From the NCBI GenBank assembly GCA_024653795.1, contig JANLHY010000584.1:1-8279 (forward strand): DNA of 8,279 nucleotides, given 5' to 3'. Positions 1-6,089 of this stretch are shown piece by piece. Position 1 is the first letter of the stretch; the number at the start of each line of letters is the position of its first letter. The notes under the pieces are model-generated. The model worked only from the letters and a program-made list of their open reading frames with translations, made no database searches and had not been told where the DNA came from. Both the position numbers and the translations under genes were made by a program. Origin of the DNA: Candidatus Brocadiaceae bacterium. Its GTDB lineage: Bacteria; Planctomycetota; Brocadiia; Brocadiales; Brocadiaceae.

Positions 1-758
1 TTCTGATGGCACTCGCCGCAGGTGCTTGCAGAAACGTGGCCTCGCTTCTTTGCAATGAAACGGTGGTCATTTCCGTGGCAGCTTATACATGTTACACCCT
101 TCACAGCATGGGCGCCTTTTGTCCATTCCTTCACAACATCGGGCGTCGCTATTTTATGACATGCAAGGCAATCCGTCTCTTCATACGTACCGTACGGTTT
201 GATCTTCCTCGCTGCATATGCCTTGAATAAATCACCAGGCATGTGAGGATGGACTACGCCAAGGTGACAATCAGTACATGCCAATTTTTCAGGTGTTTCG
301 CCGTGGACACCACCATGTTTATTACTTTTTAAAATAAGTTCAATATGGGATTTGTCTTTCGTAAAACCTTCAGTGTGGCAGCGGACACAGTTTCCATTCA
401 GGATTTGAAGGCTGTCTTCTGCAATCTCAATGAAAGCGCCATCCGTATACGCCTGGAATGAATGCATCAAAGAATCATGCGTTCCATCACTGAGTTTCGC
501 ATGGGCATATCCCTTGAGTCCCGGCCCTACATGGCAGGCATGACAGTTTTCCACATGTTCATTATGGTGCTTCGATGCCTTAAATGAATCGTAATGGATT
601 TTCATTTCATGGCAACTGGCGCAGAACTCGCTCTTCTCTGAATAATGGTACACCTTACTTATTGTAACAAAGAAAACAACCAATACGATTATGGTGAAGA
701 AGCCTACCAGCTTTTTTCTTCTCTGAATAAATTCCAACAACTGCTTCAACCGCTCCAT
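1..758 (-). CDS. NapC/NrfH-type tetraheme domain fused to HAO-like multiheme domain (3' end outside window)
   Basis: My translation of the minus strand from the ATG at 756-758 gives 252 codons that stay open to the window edge, so the C-terminus is missing. An AGGAGG at 764-769, five bases upstream, supports this start. Residues 1-16 are basic and residues 17-33 form one hydrophobic membrane anchor. Heme sites are CASCH (46-50), CHACH (72-76), CVRCH (124-128), CTDCH (161-165), CLACH (197-201), CISCH (224-228) and CGECH (247-251). The first four, with the anchor and the CxxCHxM form of heme 1, fit the NapC/NrfH quinol-dehydrogenase family. The last three, including a TP-x-VV-KEW stretch and CHGNDH, align with hemes 1-3 of the HAO-family protein at 6090-7817 (CIGCH, TPGIV, CHGNNH). 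I infer one polypeptide that couples the quinone pool to an HAO-like module facing the anammoxosome lumen or periplasm. The complete protein may carry about 12 hemes. Family assignment is strong; substrate is unknown. Confidence 0.88.
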   Translation of the reverse strand, partial: MERLKQLLEFIQRRKKLVGFFTIIVLVVFFVTISKVYHYSEKSEFCASCHEMKIHYDSFKASKHHNEHVENCHACHVGPGLKGYAHAKLSDGTHDSLMHSFQAYTDGAFIEIAEDSLQILNGNCVRCHTEGFTKDKSHIELILKSNKHGGVHGETPEKLACTDCHLGVVHPHMPGDLFKAYAARKIKPYGTYEETDCLACHKIATPDVVKEWTKGAHAVKGVTCISCHGNDHRFIAKKRGHVSASTCGECHQ

Positions 759-896
759 AAATACCTCCTAATCTTCCTTTTTATAATGAGGGCATTTGCT
801 TTTTCAGTTAGCAATCAATTAAATTAATATAATCTCGAAATTTTAATACTTTGTCCACACTACATGAATAAATCTACAACAACTCAAAGTTCGAGG

Positions 897-925
897 ATTC
901 TACCACAAAATTATTTTATGTTCAA
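897..925 (-). promoter_or_regulatory. sigma70-like promoter for the NapC-HAO fusion gene
   Basis: Read on the minus strand this is TTGAAC, 17 bases, then TAGAAT, preceded by TGG so that it also forms an extended -10 (TGn). The -35 lies at 920-925 and the -10 at 897-902. Transcription would begin near 890, leaving a leader of about 130 bases before the ATG at 758. It points away from the promoter at 960-988, so the region 759-1049 is a divergent promoter. Confidence 0.6.
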
Positions 926-959
926 GTCATTTTTTAATAACTGTTAAATACTTCTATAA

Positions 960-988
960 TTGACAAACATATTACTTTCATGTAAAAT
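960..988 (+). promoter_or_regulatory. sigma70-like promoter for the gene at 1050
   Basis: A consensus TTGACA at 960-965 is followed after exactly 17 bases by TAAAAT at 983-988. Transcription would begin near 995, giving a leader of about 55 bases that ends in the ribosome site AAGGAAGG (1033-1040) of the gene starting at 1050. It is one of the clearest promoters in the window. Confidence 0.65.
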
Positions 989-1049
989 TTTTGAATGAAT
1001 TTGTCCTGTATTCTTCAAACAATACCAAATTTAAGGAAGGAATTTAATA

Positions 1050-1613
1050 ATGAATCGCCGCCTTATCAAATATTTCACTTTAGTCGCCACACTCGCGTTC
1101 AGTATGTCCGTTTTTTTTAGTACATTTTTTATACAGGAAAAATCTGTTCAAGGACAACATGCAGGAGGGGGAATTATAGATACTACCAAACAACCTGGTA
1201 AAGAAGCGCCAAGTTATCATCAATCTTTTGTGCCTTATGAAGGAACAATACAGGTCCCCTGGATCGACGAAAAACCAAACCCGGTCACTATTAAAGTTAC
1301 TGAAGTCATTACTTACGAAATTCCTGTAGACGAAAAGAAATTTAACGAAAAAAAACTGACGTTCGAAGACTTAGAAATGAAGGAGGTATCAAACAATTCA
1401 GAAATCAATTTCCATCAGGTTGATTGCTACTTCTTCAAAGTCGTAAAACAGACACAGGTTCGTACAGCAGAAAACCTCTCCTGTAAACGGGAAAGGGATG
1501 GAAGTCAATATTGGCTTTCCGATGGTAAAAAATACGTTGAATGGGGAAAATGGTCAAACTGGAGTCCCGAAAAAGAAGAGAAAAATATAGAAATGGCTGA
1601 AAAAAAGCCATAA
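1050..1613 (+). CDS. Secreted protein of unknown function
   Basis: I do not recognise the family of this 187-residue protein. Residues 1-28 form a signal peptide or uncleaved anchor: NRRLIK, then a hydrophobic stretch, with possible cleavage around residues 34-37. The mature part has a Gly-rich patch (39-41), a segment rich in beta-forming residues and Lys/Glu at about 65-115, two cysteines (C126 and C145) that could form a disulfide, a Trp-rich stretch (W155, W165, W168, W171) and a highly charged Lys/Glu tail from 173. No heme or metal motif is visible. The ATG is supported by AAGGAAGG nine bases upstream and by the promoter at 960-988. It is transcribed divergently from the multiheme fusion gene, so the two may be co-regulated. 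It is probably a small extracytoplasmic protein; no function is claimed. Confidence 0.72.
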   Translation: MNRRLIKYFTLVATLAFSMSVFFSTFFIQEKSVQGQHAGGGIIDTTKQPGKEAPSYHQSFVPYEGTIQVPWIDEKPNPVTIKVTEVITYEIPVDEKKFNEKKLTFEDLEMKEVSNNSEINFHQVDCYFFKVVKQTQVRTAENLSCKRERDGSQYWLSDGKKYVEWGKWSNWSPEKEEKNIEMAEKKP

Positions 1614-1657
1614 ATCAGGCTGCCTTTGGCTACTTTTAACTGAATAAACAAAATGGG

Positions 1658-1678
1658 GAGACGCATGCAATGTGTCTC
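1658..1678 (+). repeat. Hairpin 1 of the repeat cluster
   Basis: GAGACGCAT (1658-1666) faces ATGTGTCTC (1670-1678) across a GCA loop. Nine pairs form in RNA, one of them a G-U wobble. The motif copy at 1688 begins nine bases later. It has no T-run, so it is not a standard terminator. Confidence 0.6.
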
Positions 1679-1687
1679 TACAAAAAC

Positions 1688-1710
1688 ATTGAAATTCCTA
1701 TACGTAAATT
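1688..1710 (+). repeat. Short dispersed repeat, copy 1 (ATTGAAATTCCTATACGT)
   Basis: This copy shares ATTGAAATTCCTATACG exactly with the inverted copy at 8091-8112, 6.4 kb away, and ATTGAAATTCCT with the copy at 1769. It lies just downstream of hairpin 1. Confidence 0.65.
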
Positions 1711-1737
1711 AGGCCTTCGGCGACTATTTTTATTGTA

Positions 1738-1767
1738 TGTAGGGGTAATTCATGAATTACCCCTACA
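1738..1767. repeat. Perfect 30-bp palindrome (hairpin 2)
   Basis: TGTAGGGGTAATTCA (1738-1752) is followed immediately by its exact reverse complement (1753-1767), giving 15-bp arms with no spacer. A perfect palindrome of this size is not expected by chance. It sits directly before motif copy 2. It could be a REP/MITE-like mobile palindrome or a protein-binding site. Confidence 0.8.
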
Positions 1768-1768
1768 A

Positions 1769-1791
1769 GATTGAAATTCCTGAACATTAAT
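1769..1791 (+). repeat. Short dispersed repeat, copy 2
   Basis: GATTGAAATTCCTGAACATT shares the first 13 bases (GATTGAAATTCCT) with the inverted copy at 8091-8112 and then diverges (GAAC in place of ATAC). It begins two bases after the perfect palindrome. Confidence 0.6.
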
Positions 1792-1793
1792 GA

Positions 1794-1821
1794 GGCACGG
1801 ACAAACAAGTTTGTCCATGCC
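1794..1821. repeat. Hairpin 3 of the repeat cluster
   Basis: GGCACGGACAAAC (1794-1806) faces GTTTGTCCATGCC (1809-1821) across two bases. Twelve of the 13 positions pair, with one C/A mismatch. No T-run follows on either strand. Motif copy 3 begins 22 bases downstream. Confidence 0.75.
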
Positions 1822-1843
1822 ACCCTAAAACCCGCATAATTAA

Positions 1844-1870
1844 AATGAAAATTCCTATACATTTAACTTA
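1844..1870 (+). repeat. Short dispersed repeat, copy 3
   Basis: AATGAAAATTCCTATACATTTAA-type sequence. It shares AAATTCCTATAC with copies 1 and 4, and TATAC-n-TTTAA with copy 4. It lies between hairpin 3 and the terminator at 1878-1909. Confidence 0.55.
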
Positions 1871-1877
1871 GCACGTG

Positions 1878-1909
1878 AAAAGAGATACTTCAATGTATCT
1901 CTTTTTTTT
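1878..1909 (+). terminator. Intrinsic terminator upstream of the FGE-fold gene
   Basis: AAAAGAGATAC (1878-1888) and GTATCTCTTTT pair as an 11-bp stem around a six-base loop (1889-1894). A run of eight T follows the final C (1902-1909). It should end transcripts from the 1050 gene or from the repeat cluster, and it leaves only about 50 bases before the GTG at 1961. Confidence 0.82.
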
Positions 1910-1960
1910 AGTCAGTAAATTCATATTGTTTGTTTTAGTTTAAAAGGAGGTTTTTTTCTC

Positions 1961-3526
1961 GTGAGAATTGTATATATCATCGTTCCATTTATTATGTCTA
2001 TCACGCTCCCATGCAGTGCCCTCATGTCAACGGAGATAAAAAAAGAATCGGTATCAACTACACAAAAAAATATTACCCGGAATAAACTTTGTCCAGAATG
2101 TAATAGAATCTATCCTGGAGACGTCGGCTTCTGCAGTATCGATGGCAAAGAACTTGTGGAATTTACCGAAGAACATCTCATATGCCCAACCTGTAAGGGA
2201 AAGGCACGCCCCGGAGAGAAATTTTGCAAAAATGATGGAACGCAACTTATTCCTCTACCCTCAACTGATAAAAAAATATCGTCACCTGACAAAAAAATAG
2301 AAATTAAACTTCCGCCAGATGCTACACCAGAAGAAAAAACGAAAGCAGCCATGTATCACTTTATGGAAGGAAATCGACTGCGCGAAGAACTGAATGATTT
2401 TGAGGGAGCTTTAGAAGAATACAAAAAAGCAGAAGCATTAAATCCTGAACTTCCATCTCTCCATTTTCATATGGGAGGAATTTATTGGAAGCTGGGAAAC
2501 CAGAGGGAAGCCTTAACTCATCTCGACAAATGTAAAACATTATTGGAGGCACAACCACCGGAAACGAAGTTAGCTGAAAATTATCAAAAGACATTGCAGG
2601 ACGTTAAAGTTTACATCAATAAATTAGAAAAAGGCCTAAAACCATCAGAACAGAATCAACGCAAAGAATTAACGCAGGCTGAACGGGATGAAAGGATGAA
2701 AAATGCCTTGGTTGAAAATGGTGAAAAATGGAATGAAATGATATTAATTCCTGCAGGAAAATTTATTATGGGCACAACAGAAGACGAATTTATTCCCGAA
2801 GAAACTCCACAACACGAAGTACATTTAGATACATACTATATTGATAAGTACGAGGTCACCAATGCCCAGTATTGGGAATTTTTGCAATATATCAAAAGCA
2901 CCAGCGACCACAGTAAATGTTACCCAGGTGAACCCAAAAATAAAGACCATACACCCGGCACACCGCACACAGGCTGGGACTATCCATATTTCGATTTCCC
3001 CGATTATCCTGTAAGCCGTGCCGACTGGTACGATGCTTATGCTTATGCTGCATGGGCAGGCAAACGTTTACCCACTGAAGCCGAATGGGAGAAAGCTGCC
3101 AGAGGGACAGACGGACGCAGGTTTCCATGGGGAAATGTGTGGGATGCAAAACGATGCAATGTCGGACCTGACGCGCCTTTGTCTGTAGGTAGCTTTGAGT
3201 ATGGGAAGAGCACATATGGATGCCTGGATTTAATCGGCAGTGTTTCAGAATGGTGCAGCGATTGGTATCACCCTGAATATTACCAAACGAGCCCAAGCAT
3301 GAATCCTAAAGGACCGGAAAACAGCACCGGCATGCGAATAATTAAAGGGGCGTCATTATTTGCTCCCTATGCATATAAAATGCGCTGTGCTGTAAGGATA
3401 TTTGGAAAACCCGAGGACCGAAACAAGAGTATCGGCTTCCGATGTGTAAAGGATTATAAACAAGAAACCGGGAAAACTGTCAAAGAGGCTAGCAAGCTGG
3501 AAGATAAGGGCAAAGAAGTGCACTAA
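1961..3526 (+). CDS. Exported zinc-ribbon, TPR and FGE/SUMF1-fold protein, probably without FGE catalysis
   Basis: The protein has 521 residues and a GTG start, chosen because AAAAGGAGG lies ten bases upstream and the N-terminus is a signal peptide (hydrophobic 3-20). Two knuckles follow: CPEC with FCSIDG (C44, C47, C58) and CPTC with FCKNDG (C75, C78, C89). They resemble double zinc ribbons, but Asp replaces the fourth Cys in each. Residues about 128-215 look TPR-like (FEGALEEYKKAEALNPELP). Residues about 257-499 are an FGE-sulfatase/SUMF1 fold: MILIPAGKFIMGT, DKYEVTNAQYWEF, GKRLPTEAEWEKAARG, WGN, DLIGSVSEWCSDWY and a final SIGFRC. In true FGEs a Cys pair precedes the Arg-containing strand; here that region reads KGASLFAPYAYKMRC, without the expected pair. 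I infer a binding or structural role outside the cytoplasm. It converges with the TPR operon, 27 bases away. Confidence 0.87.
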   Translation: MRIVYIIVPFIMSITLPCSALMSTEIKKESVSTTQKNITRNKLCPECNRIYPGDVGFCSIDGKELVEFTEEHLICPTCKGKARPGEKFCKNDGTQLIPLPSTDKKISSPDKKIEIKLPPDATPEEKTKAAMYHFMEGNRLREELNDFEGALEEYKKAEALNPELPSLHFHMGGIYWKLGNQREALTHLDKCKTLLEAQPPETKLAENYQKTLQDVKVYINKLEKGLKPSEQNQRKELTQAERDERMKNALVENGEKWNEMILIPAGKFIMGTTEDEFIPEETPQHEVHLDTYYIDKYEVTNAQYWEFLQYIKSTSDHSKCYPGEPKNKDHTPGTPHTGWDYPYFDFPDYPVSRADWYDAYAYAAWAGKRLPTEAEWEKAARGTDGRRFPWGNVWDAKRCNVGPDAPLSVGSFEYGKSTYGCLDLIGSVSEWCSDWYHPEYYQTSPSMNPKGPENSTGMRIIKGASLFAPYAYKMRCAVRIFGKPEDRNKSIGFRCVKDYKQETGKTVKEASKLEDKGKEVH

Positions 3527-3542
3527 CAGTTAACATAACTGT
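3526..3542. terminator. Possible weak shared terminator hairpin between convergent genes
   Basis: ACAGTT (3526-3531) and AACTGT (3537-3542) pair around a five-base loop in the 27-base gap between the convergent stop codons. There is no clear T-run on either strand, so termination by it alone is doubtful. Confidence 0.3.
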
Positions 3543-3553
3543 GCATTCCATGC

Positions 3554-4699
3554 TCATTTATCAGGATTTGAACCTTCATAATAGGAGGATACAGGTTCTT
3601 CCTTGTAAATCCTCGCAAAGGCCGATTTGGCATGCTGGTAAGAATTATAGTCGTTTTGCGCATTGACTTTATCGCCTTTCAATTCATAAGCTTTACCGCG
3701 GCTTAGATAGGCATCGGCATAATCGTGGTCAAGGATAATTACCTTTGTAAATTCCTCGATTGCCTGGTCTGTCATTTTTTTCTTAAGACAAATCAAGCCT
3801 AAATTAAAATGCGGTGCAATTAGTTTTGAATTAATTTCAATTGCCTGTTTGTACTCAACCATAGCCTTATCAGTTTTATCCGTCTCGTTATAAACATTTC
3901 CAAGATAGTAATGAACCTTAGCAATATTTTGACGCTGCGATAACGCCTTCTTTAAGGCTTCAATGGCACTGTCATAAGCGCCTTTTAGAAAATAAGCAAT
4001 TCCCAAATTCACATACGCATCAGCATACCCCGGATTTATCTCAATAACCCGCTTATACTCGGAAATGGACTCCTCTAAATGTCCTGTTTGATAAAAGGCA
4101 ATTCCCAGATTAAAATGTGCCTTATCATACCCTGGCGATACCTCAATGGCTTTTTTGTACCACTCGGATGCTTTATCATGGGTATTGGTATCCTGACACA
4201 AAACACCAAGATTAAAATACGCCTCTACCTTCTTAGGGTCAAGCCCAATAGCCGTTTCGTATTCTCTCTTTGCTTCATCAAAGAGATTACGCTTATAATA
4301 AGTTAAACCCAATAGGAGATGCGCATCAGCATTATTAGGGTCCTTTTGAACTTCCTTAAGGCGCATCTTAAGCTCATCCTCAGAAACTTCAATCTGCATA
4401 CTTACTTCGGACAACCTTTGATAAGCTTCTGAATAATCAGGCTTAAGTTGTGTAGCCTTATTAAAGGCTTCTACAGCCTTTTCCAGTTCTCCTTTTTTGT
4501 AATAGGCATTTCCCAGTTTAAAATAAATCTCAGGTTGGTTCTTGTTTTTAGAAAGCGATTTCTCATATTCATCAACAGCCTTGTCCCACTGCCTATTTTC
4601 AAAATATTTGTCGCCAACGACAGAAATATCTTTCGCATATCCATAGCGGCAGGTAAATACTATCAAAGCAATTCCTGCAACAGAAAACAATTTCAACAT
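3554..4699 (-). CDS. Exported TPR protein, second gene of a tandem pair
   Basis: The protein has 381 residues: a signal peptide (hydrophobic residues about 4-16, possible cleavage after GYA at about 22), then about ten consecutive 34-residue TPR units filling almost the whole chain. They show the usual pattern AYxNLGxAYxxxGxxxxAIxxYxxAIxxxPxxAD. The third unit is degenerate (SEDELKMRLKEVQKDPNN) and matches in register a degenerate unit in the gene upstream, so the two are likely duplicates. The ATG at 4697-4699 lies one base after the stop of the upstream gene and has only a weak ribosome site, which suggests translational coupling. TPR solenoids bind proteins; the location would be periplasm or anammoxosome. 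A scaffold or assembly role is plausible, but no partner can be named. Confidence 0.87.
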   Translation of the reverse strand: MLKLFSVAGIALIVFTCRYGYAKDISVVGDKYFENRQWDKAVDEYEKSLSKNKNQPEIYFKLGNAYYKKGELEKAVEAFNKATQLKPDYSEAYQRLSEVSMQIEVSEDELKMRLKEVQKDPNNADAHLLLGLTYYKRNLFDEAKREYETAIGLDPKKVEAYFNLGVLCQDTNTHDKASEWYKKAIEVSPGYDKAHFNLGIAFYQTGHLEESISEYKRVIEINPGYADAYVNLGIAYFLKGAYDSAIEALKKALSQRQNIAKVHYYLGNVYNETDKTDKAMVEYKQAIEINSKLIAPHFNLGLICLKKKMTDQAIEEFTKVIILDHDYADAYLSRGKAYELKGDKVNAQNDYNSYQHAKSAFARIYKEEPVSSYYEGSNPDK

Positions 4700-4700
4700 A

Positions 4701-5915
4701 TTAGTTTGATTTTACTTCTATTTCCTGATCTTTCGTCTGTCCCTTTAACGTCGGTACCGATTGCAGGAACAGTTCCTTGATCTCATCCTGTTTATAAACC
4801 ACAGCAGGGTCTTTCCCCGTCCTCCACTTTGTAATATACGAGTAGGAGATATAATCACTATAAGCCTTACTGTGGTCGCCCTTCATTGTATAGATTTGTG
4901 CCCTGTTGTAATAAGCGTCTTCATGAAGAGGGTCAATCTTCTTGGTTATCTTATCATACCATTCCATTGCCTTGTCGAGGCGGTCTGTCCTGTGATAAAT
5001 CACACCAATATTATAGGCGGCATTGACATATTTTGGGTTCTTTTCCAGTATTGCCATATTTTCTGACAATGCGTCGTCATATCTCTTTTGTAATGCAAAG
5101 ACAATCGCCCTTTGATAACGAGCATCAAGATTATCTGAATTTATTTCCACTGCCTTGTTATAGTGTGCAATAGCCTCCTCAAACTTCTTTTCATTAAGAC
5201 TAATCAAACCAAACACAACATAAGCGTCAGAATATTTAGGATTTACCTCTAGGGTTTTGTTGAGTTCTTTTATAGTTTCATCAACCTTTCCCTGCTTGTG
5301 CAAAGAAATGGCAAGATTATAGTGTGCGTTATCATAGGAAGGATTAATTTCAGTGGCCTTTCCAAAGATGTTTTCAGCATCTCCATACAAGCCCATATCC
5401 AAATAACCCACCCCAAGGTTAAACATAATGTAAGGATTTTCCGGATCGAGTTCTAATGCCTTTTTATATTGCGCAATGGCATCTATCTCCTTTTGAAGCT
5501 TATGAAGAAAAACGCCGAGATCCACATAATTTAAAGGGTTTTCAGGGTCATTTTCAATAGCCTTATACCGCTTTTGAAATTCATCATCCGGGGCGCCGAT
5601 CTTTGTAAATGTTTCTGCCAATTTCCTATGTGCGTCAATATATTTCGGATTAATATCAATGGCTTTTCTGAAATCTGTTGCTGCTTCTTCCAGCTTTTCT
5701 TGCCCCAGATAAACAATTCCCCTACCATAATACGCCTCCGAAAGATTTACGTTGGTCTCTATTGCCTTTGAATATTCAGCCAATGCCTCCTCTAATTTAT
5801 TCTCCTTCGCCAGGCCATCGGCAATCTCAACATGGTTTCTCCCCTTTTCACAAGCAAGAGGTAAGCAAAAAATAGACAGCGACATTAAAAACAATGCGTA
5901 CTTATACAATTTCAT
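4701..5915 (-). CDS. Exported TPR protein, probable lipoprotein, first gene of the pair
   Basis: I chose the ATG at 5913-5915 (404 residues) over the GTG at 5925-5927, which would add four residues. GGAG at 5922-5925 sits six bases before the ATG but overlaps the GTG. The N-terminus MKLYKYALFLMSLSIFCLPLAC is a signal peptide ending in a lipobox-like LAC. The -3 proline is atypical, so lipidation is likely rather than certain. About ten 34-residue TPR units follow (for example EEAATDFRKAIDINPKYID and DAIAQYKKALELDPENPY), with a degenerate third unit (PDDEFQKRYKAIENDPENP). The last unit ends in a Tyr/Ser-rich segment and a polar tail. It is transcribed with the gene at 3554-4699 from the promoter at 5972-5999. 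A protein-binding role outside the cytoplasm is inferred. Confidence 0.86.
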   Translation of the reverse strand: MKLYKYALFLMSLSIFCLPLACEKGRNHVEIADGLAKENKLEEALAEYSKAIETNVNLSEAYYGRGIVYLGQEKLEEAATDFRKAIDINPKYIDAHRKLAETFTKIGAPDDEFQKRYKAIENDPENPLNYVDLGVFLHKLQKEIDAIAQYKKALELDPENPYIMFNLGVGYLDMGLYGDAENIFGKATEINPSYDNAHYNLAISLHKQGKVDETIKELNKTLEVNPKYSDAYVVFGLISLNEKKFEEAIAHYNKAVEINSDNLDARYQRAIVFALQKRYDDALSENMAILEKNPKYVNAAYNIGVIYHRTDRLDKAMEWYDKITKKIDPLHEDAYYNRAQIYTMKGDHSKAYSDYISYSYITKWRTGKDPAVVYKQDEIKELFLQSVPTLKGQTKDQEIEVKSN

Positions 5916-5921
5916 ATCCGT

Positions 5922-5925
5922 CTCC
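5922..5925 (-). promoter_or_regulatory. Ribosome binding site deciding the TPR operon start
   Basis: On the minus strand GGAG lies six bases before the ATG at 5915. It overlaps the alternative GTG, which therefore cannot use it. Confidence 0.6.
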
Positions 5926-5971
5926 ACTCAAGTGTAACAAAAGTATATTTAGCTAAAATTTTAGTTTATTA

Positions 5972-5999
5972 AGTATATTTAAAAGTTCTCTGATTTCAA
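5972..5999 (-). promoter_or_regulatory. sigma70-like promoter of the TPR operon
   Basis: On the minus strand TTGAAA (5994-5999) is followed after 16 bases by TATACT (5972-5977). Transcription would begin near 5965, about 50 bases before the ATG. The -10 lies inside one of two direct copies of AAGTATATTT (5941-5950 and 5971-5980) that flank the palindrome CTAAAATTTTAG (5953-5964). That arrangement could form an operator around the start site. The promoter begins just beyond the terminator of the octaheme gene. Confidence 0.55.
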
Positions 6000-6011
6000 C
6001 TCTTTTATAAT

Positions 6012-6050
6012 AAAAAAAGGAAGCTGTGCAAACTTCGCACAGCTTCCTTT
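6012..6050 (-). terminator. Strong intrinsic terminator of the octaheme (hdh) gene
   Basis: AAAGGAAGCTGTGC (6016-6029) pairs perfectly with GCACAGCTTCCTTT (6037-6050), a 14-bp stem around a seven-base loop. Read on the minus strand, a run of seven T (6012-6018) closes the stem. It lies 40 bases after the stop of the 6090-7817 gene and insulates the TPR operon from it. Confidence 0.9.
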
Positions 6051-6089
6051 AATAAACTAAAACTGCTGCTTATGAAAGTACTATTTCAA

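Larger units (their letters stand above)
1614..1960. other. Gene-free interval with three hairpin-plus-motif units and a terminator
   Basis: No credible coding region is visible in these 347 bases. The stretch holds three unrelated inverted repeats (1658-1678, 1738-1767, 1794-1821). Each is followed within 2 to 22 bases by a variant of (G)ATTGAAATTCC. An intrinsic terminator at 1878-1909 and the ribosome site of the next gene (AAAAGGAGG, 1942-1950) follow. I find no convincing -35/-10 pair for the gene at 1961 between the terminator and its start. That gene may depend on read-through or on a promoter of a different class. Confidence 0.7.

Noticed and set aside
6..230. 74-residue plus-strand frame at the left edge
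   Set aside because: It is the complement of the multiheme gene. The minus strand encodes three CxxCH motifs over the same bases.
1688..1870. CRISPR-like array: ATTGAAA-containing repeats about 75-82 bases apart
   Set aside because: ATTGAAA resembles the end of many CRISPR repeats, but the copies are short and degenerate, the intervals contain palindromes in place of unique spacers, and no cas gene is visible.
2892..3296. 134-residue minus-strand reading frame inside the FGE-fold gene
   Set aside because: It is antisense to a gene with clear domain motifs and has no ribosome site or family match. The other open frames overlapping the hdh and TPR genes were rejected for the same reason.
1961..3526. 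Active formylglycine-generating enzyme (sulfatase maturation)
   Set aside because: The expected catalytic Cys pair is not seen in the C-terminal segment, the protein appears exported, and no sulfatase gene lies nearby.
4701..5927. GTG at 5925-5927 as the start of the first TPR gene
   Set aside because: The only good ribosome site (5922-5925) overlaps this GTG and is correctly spaced for the ATG at 5913-5915, which begins a normal signal peptide.
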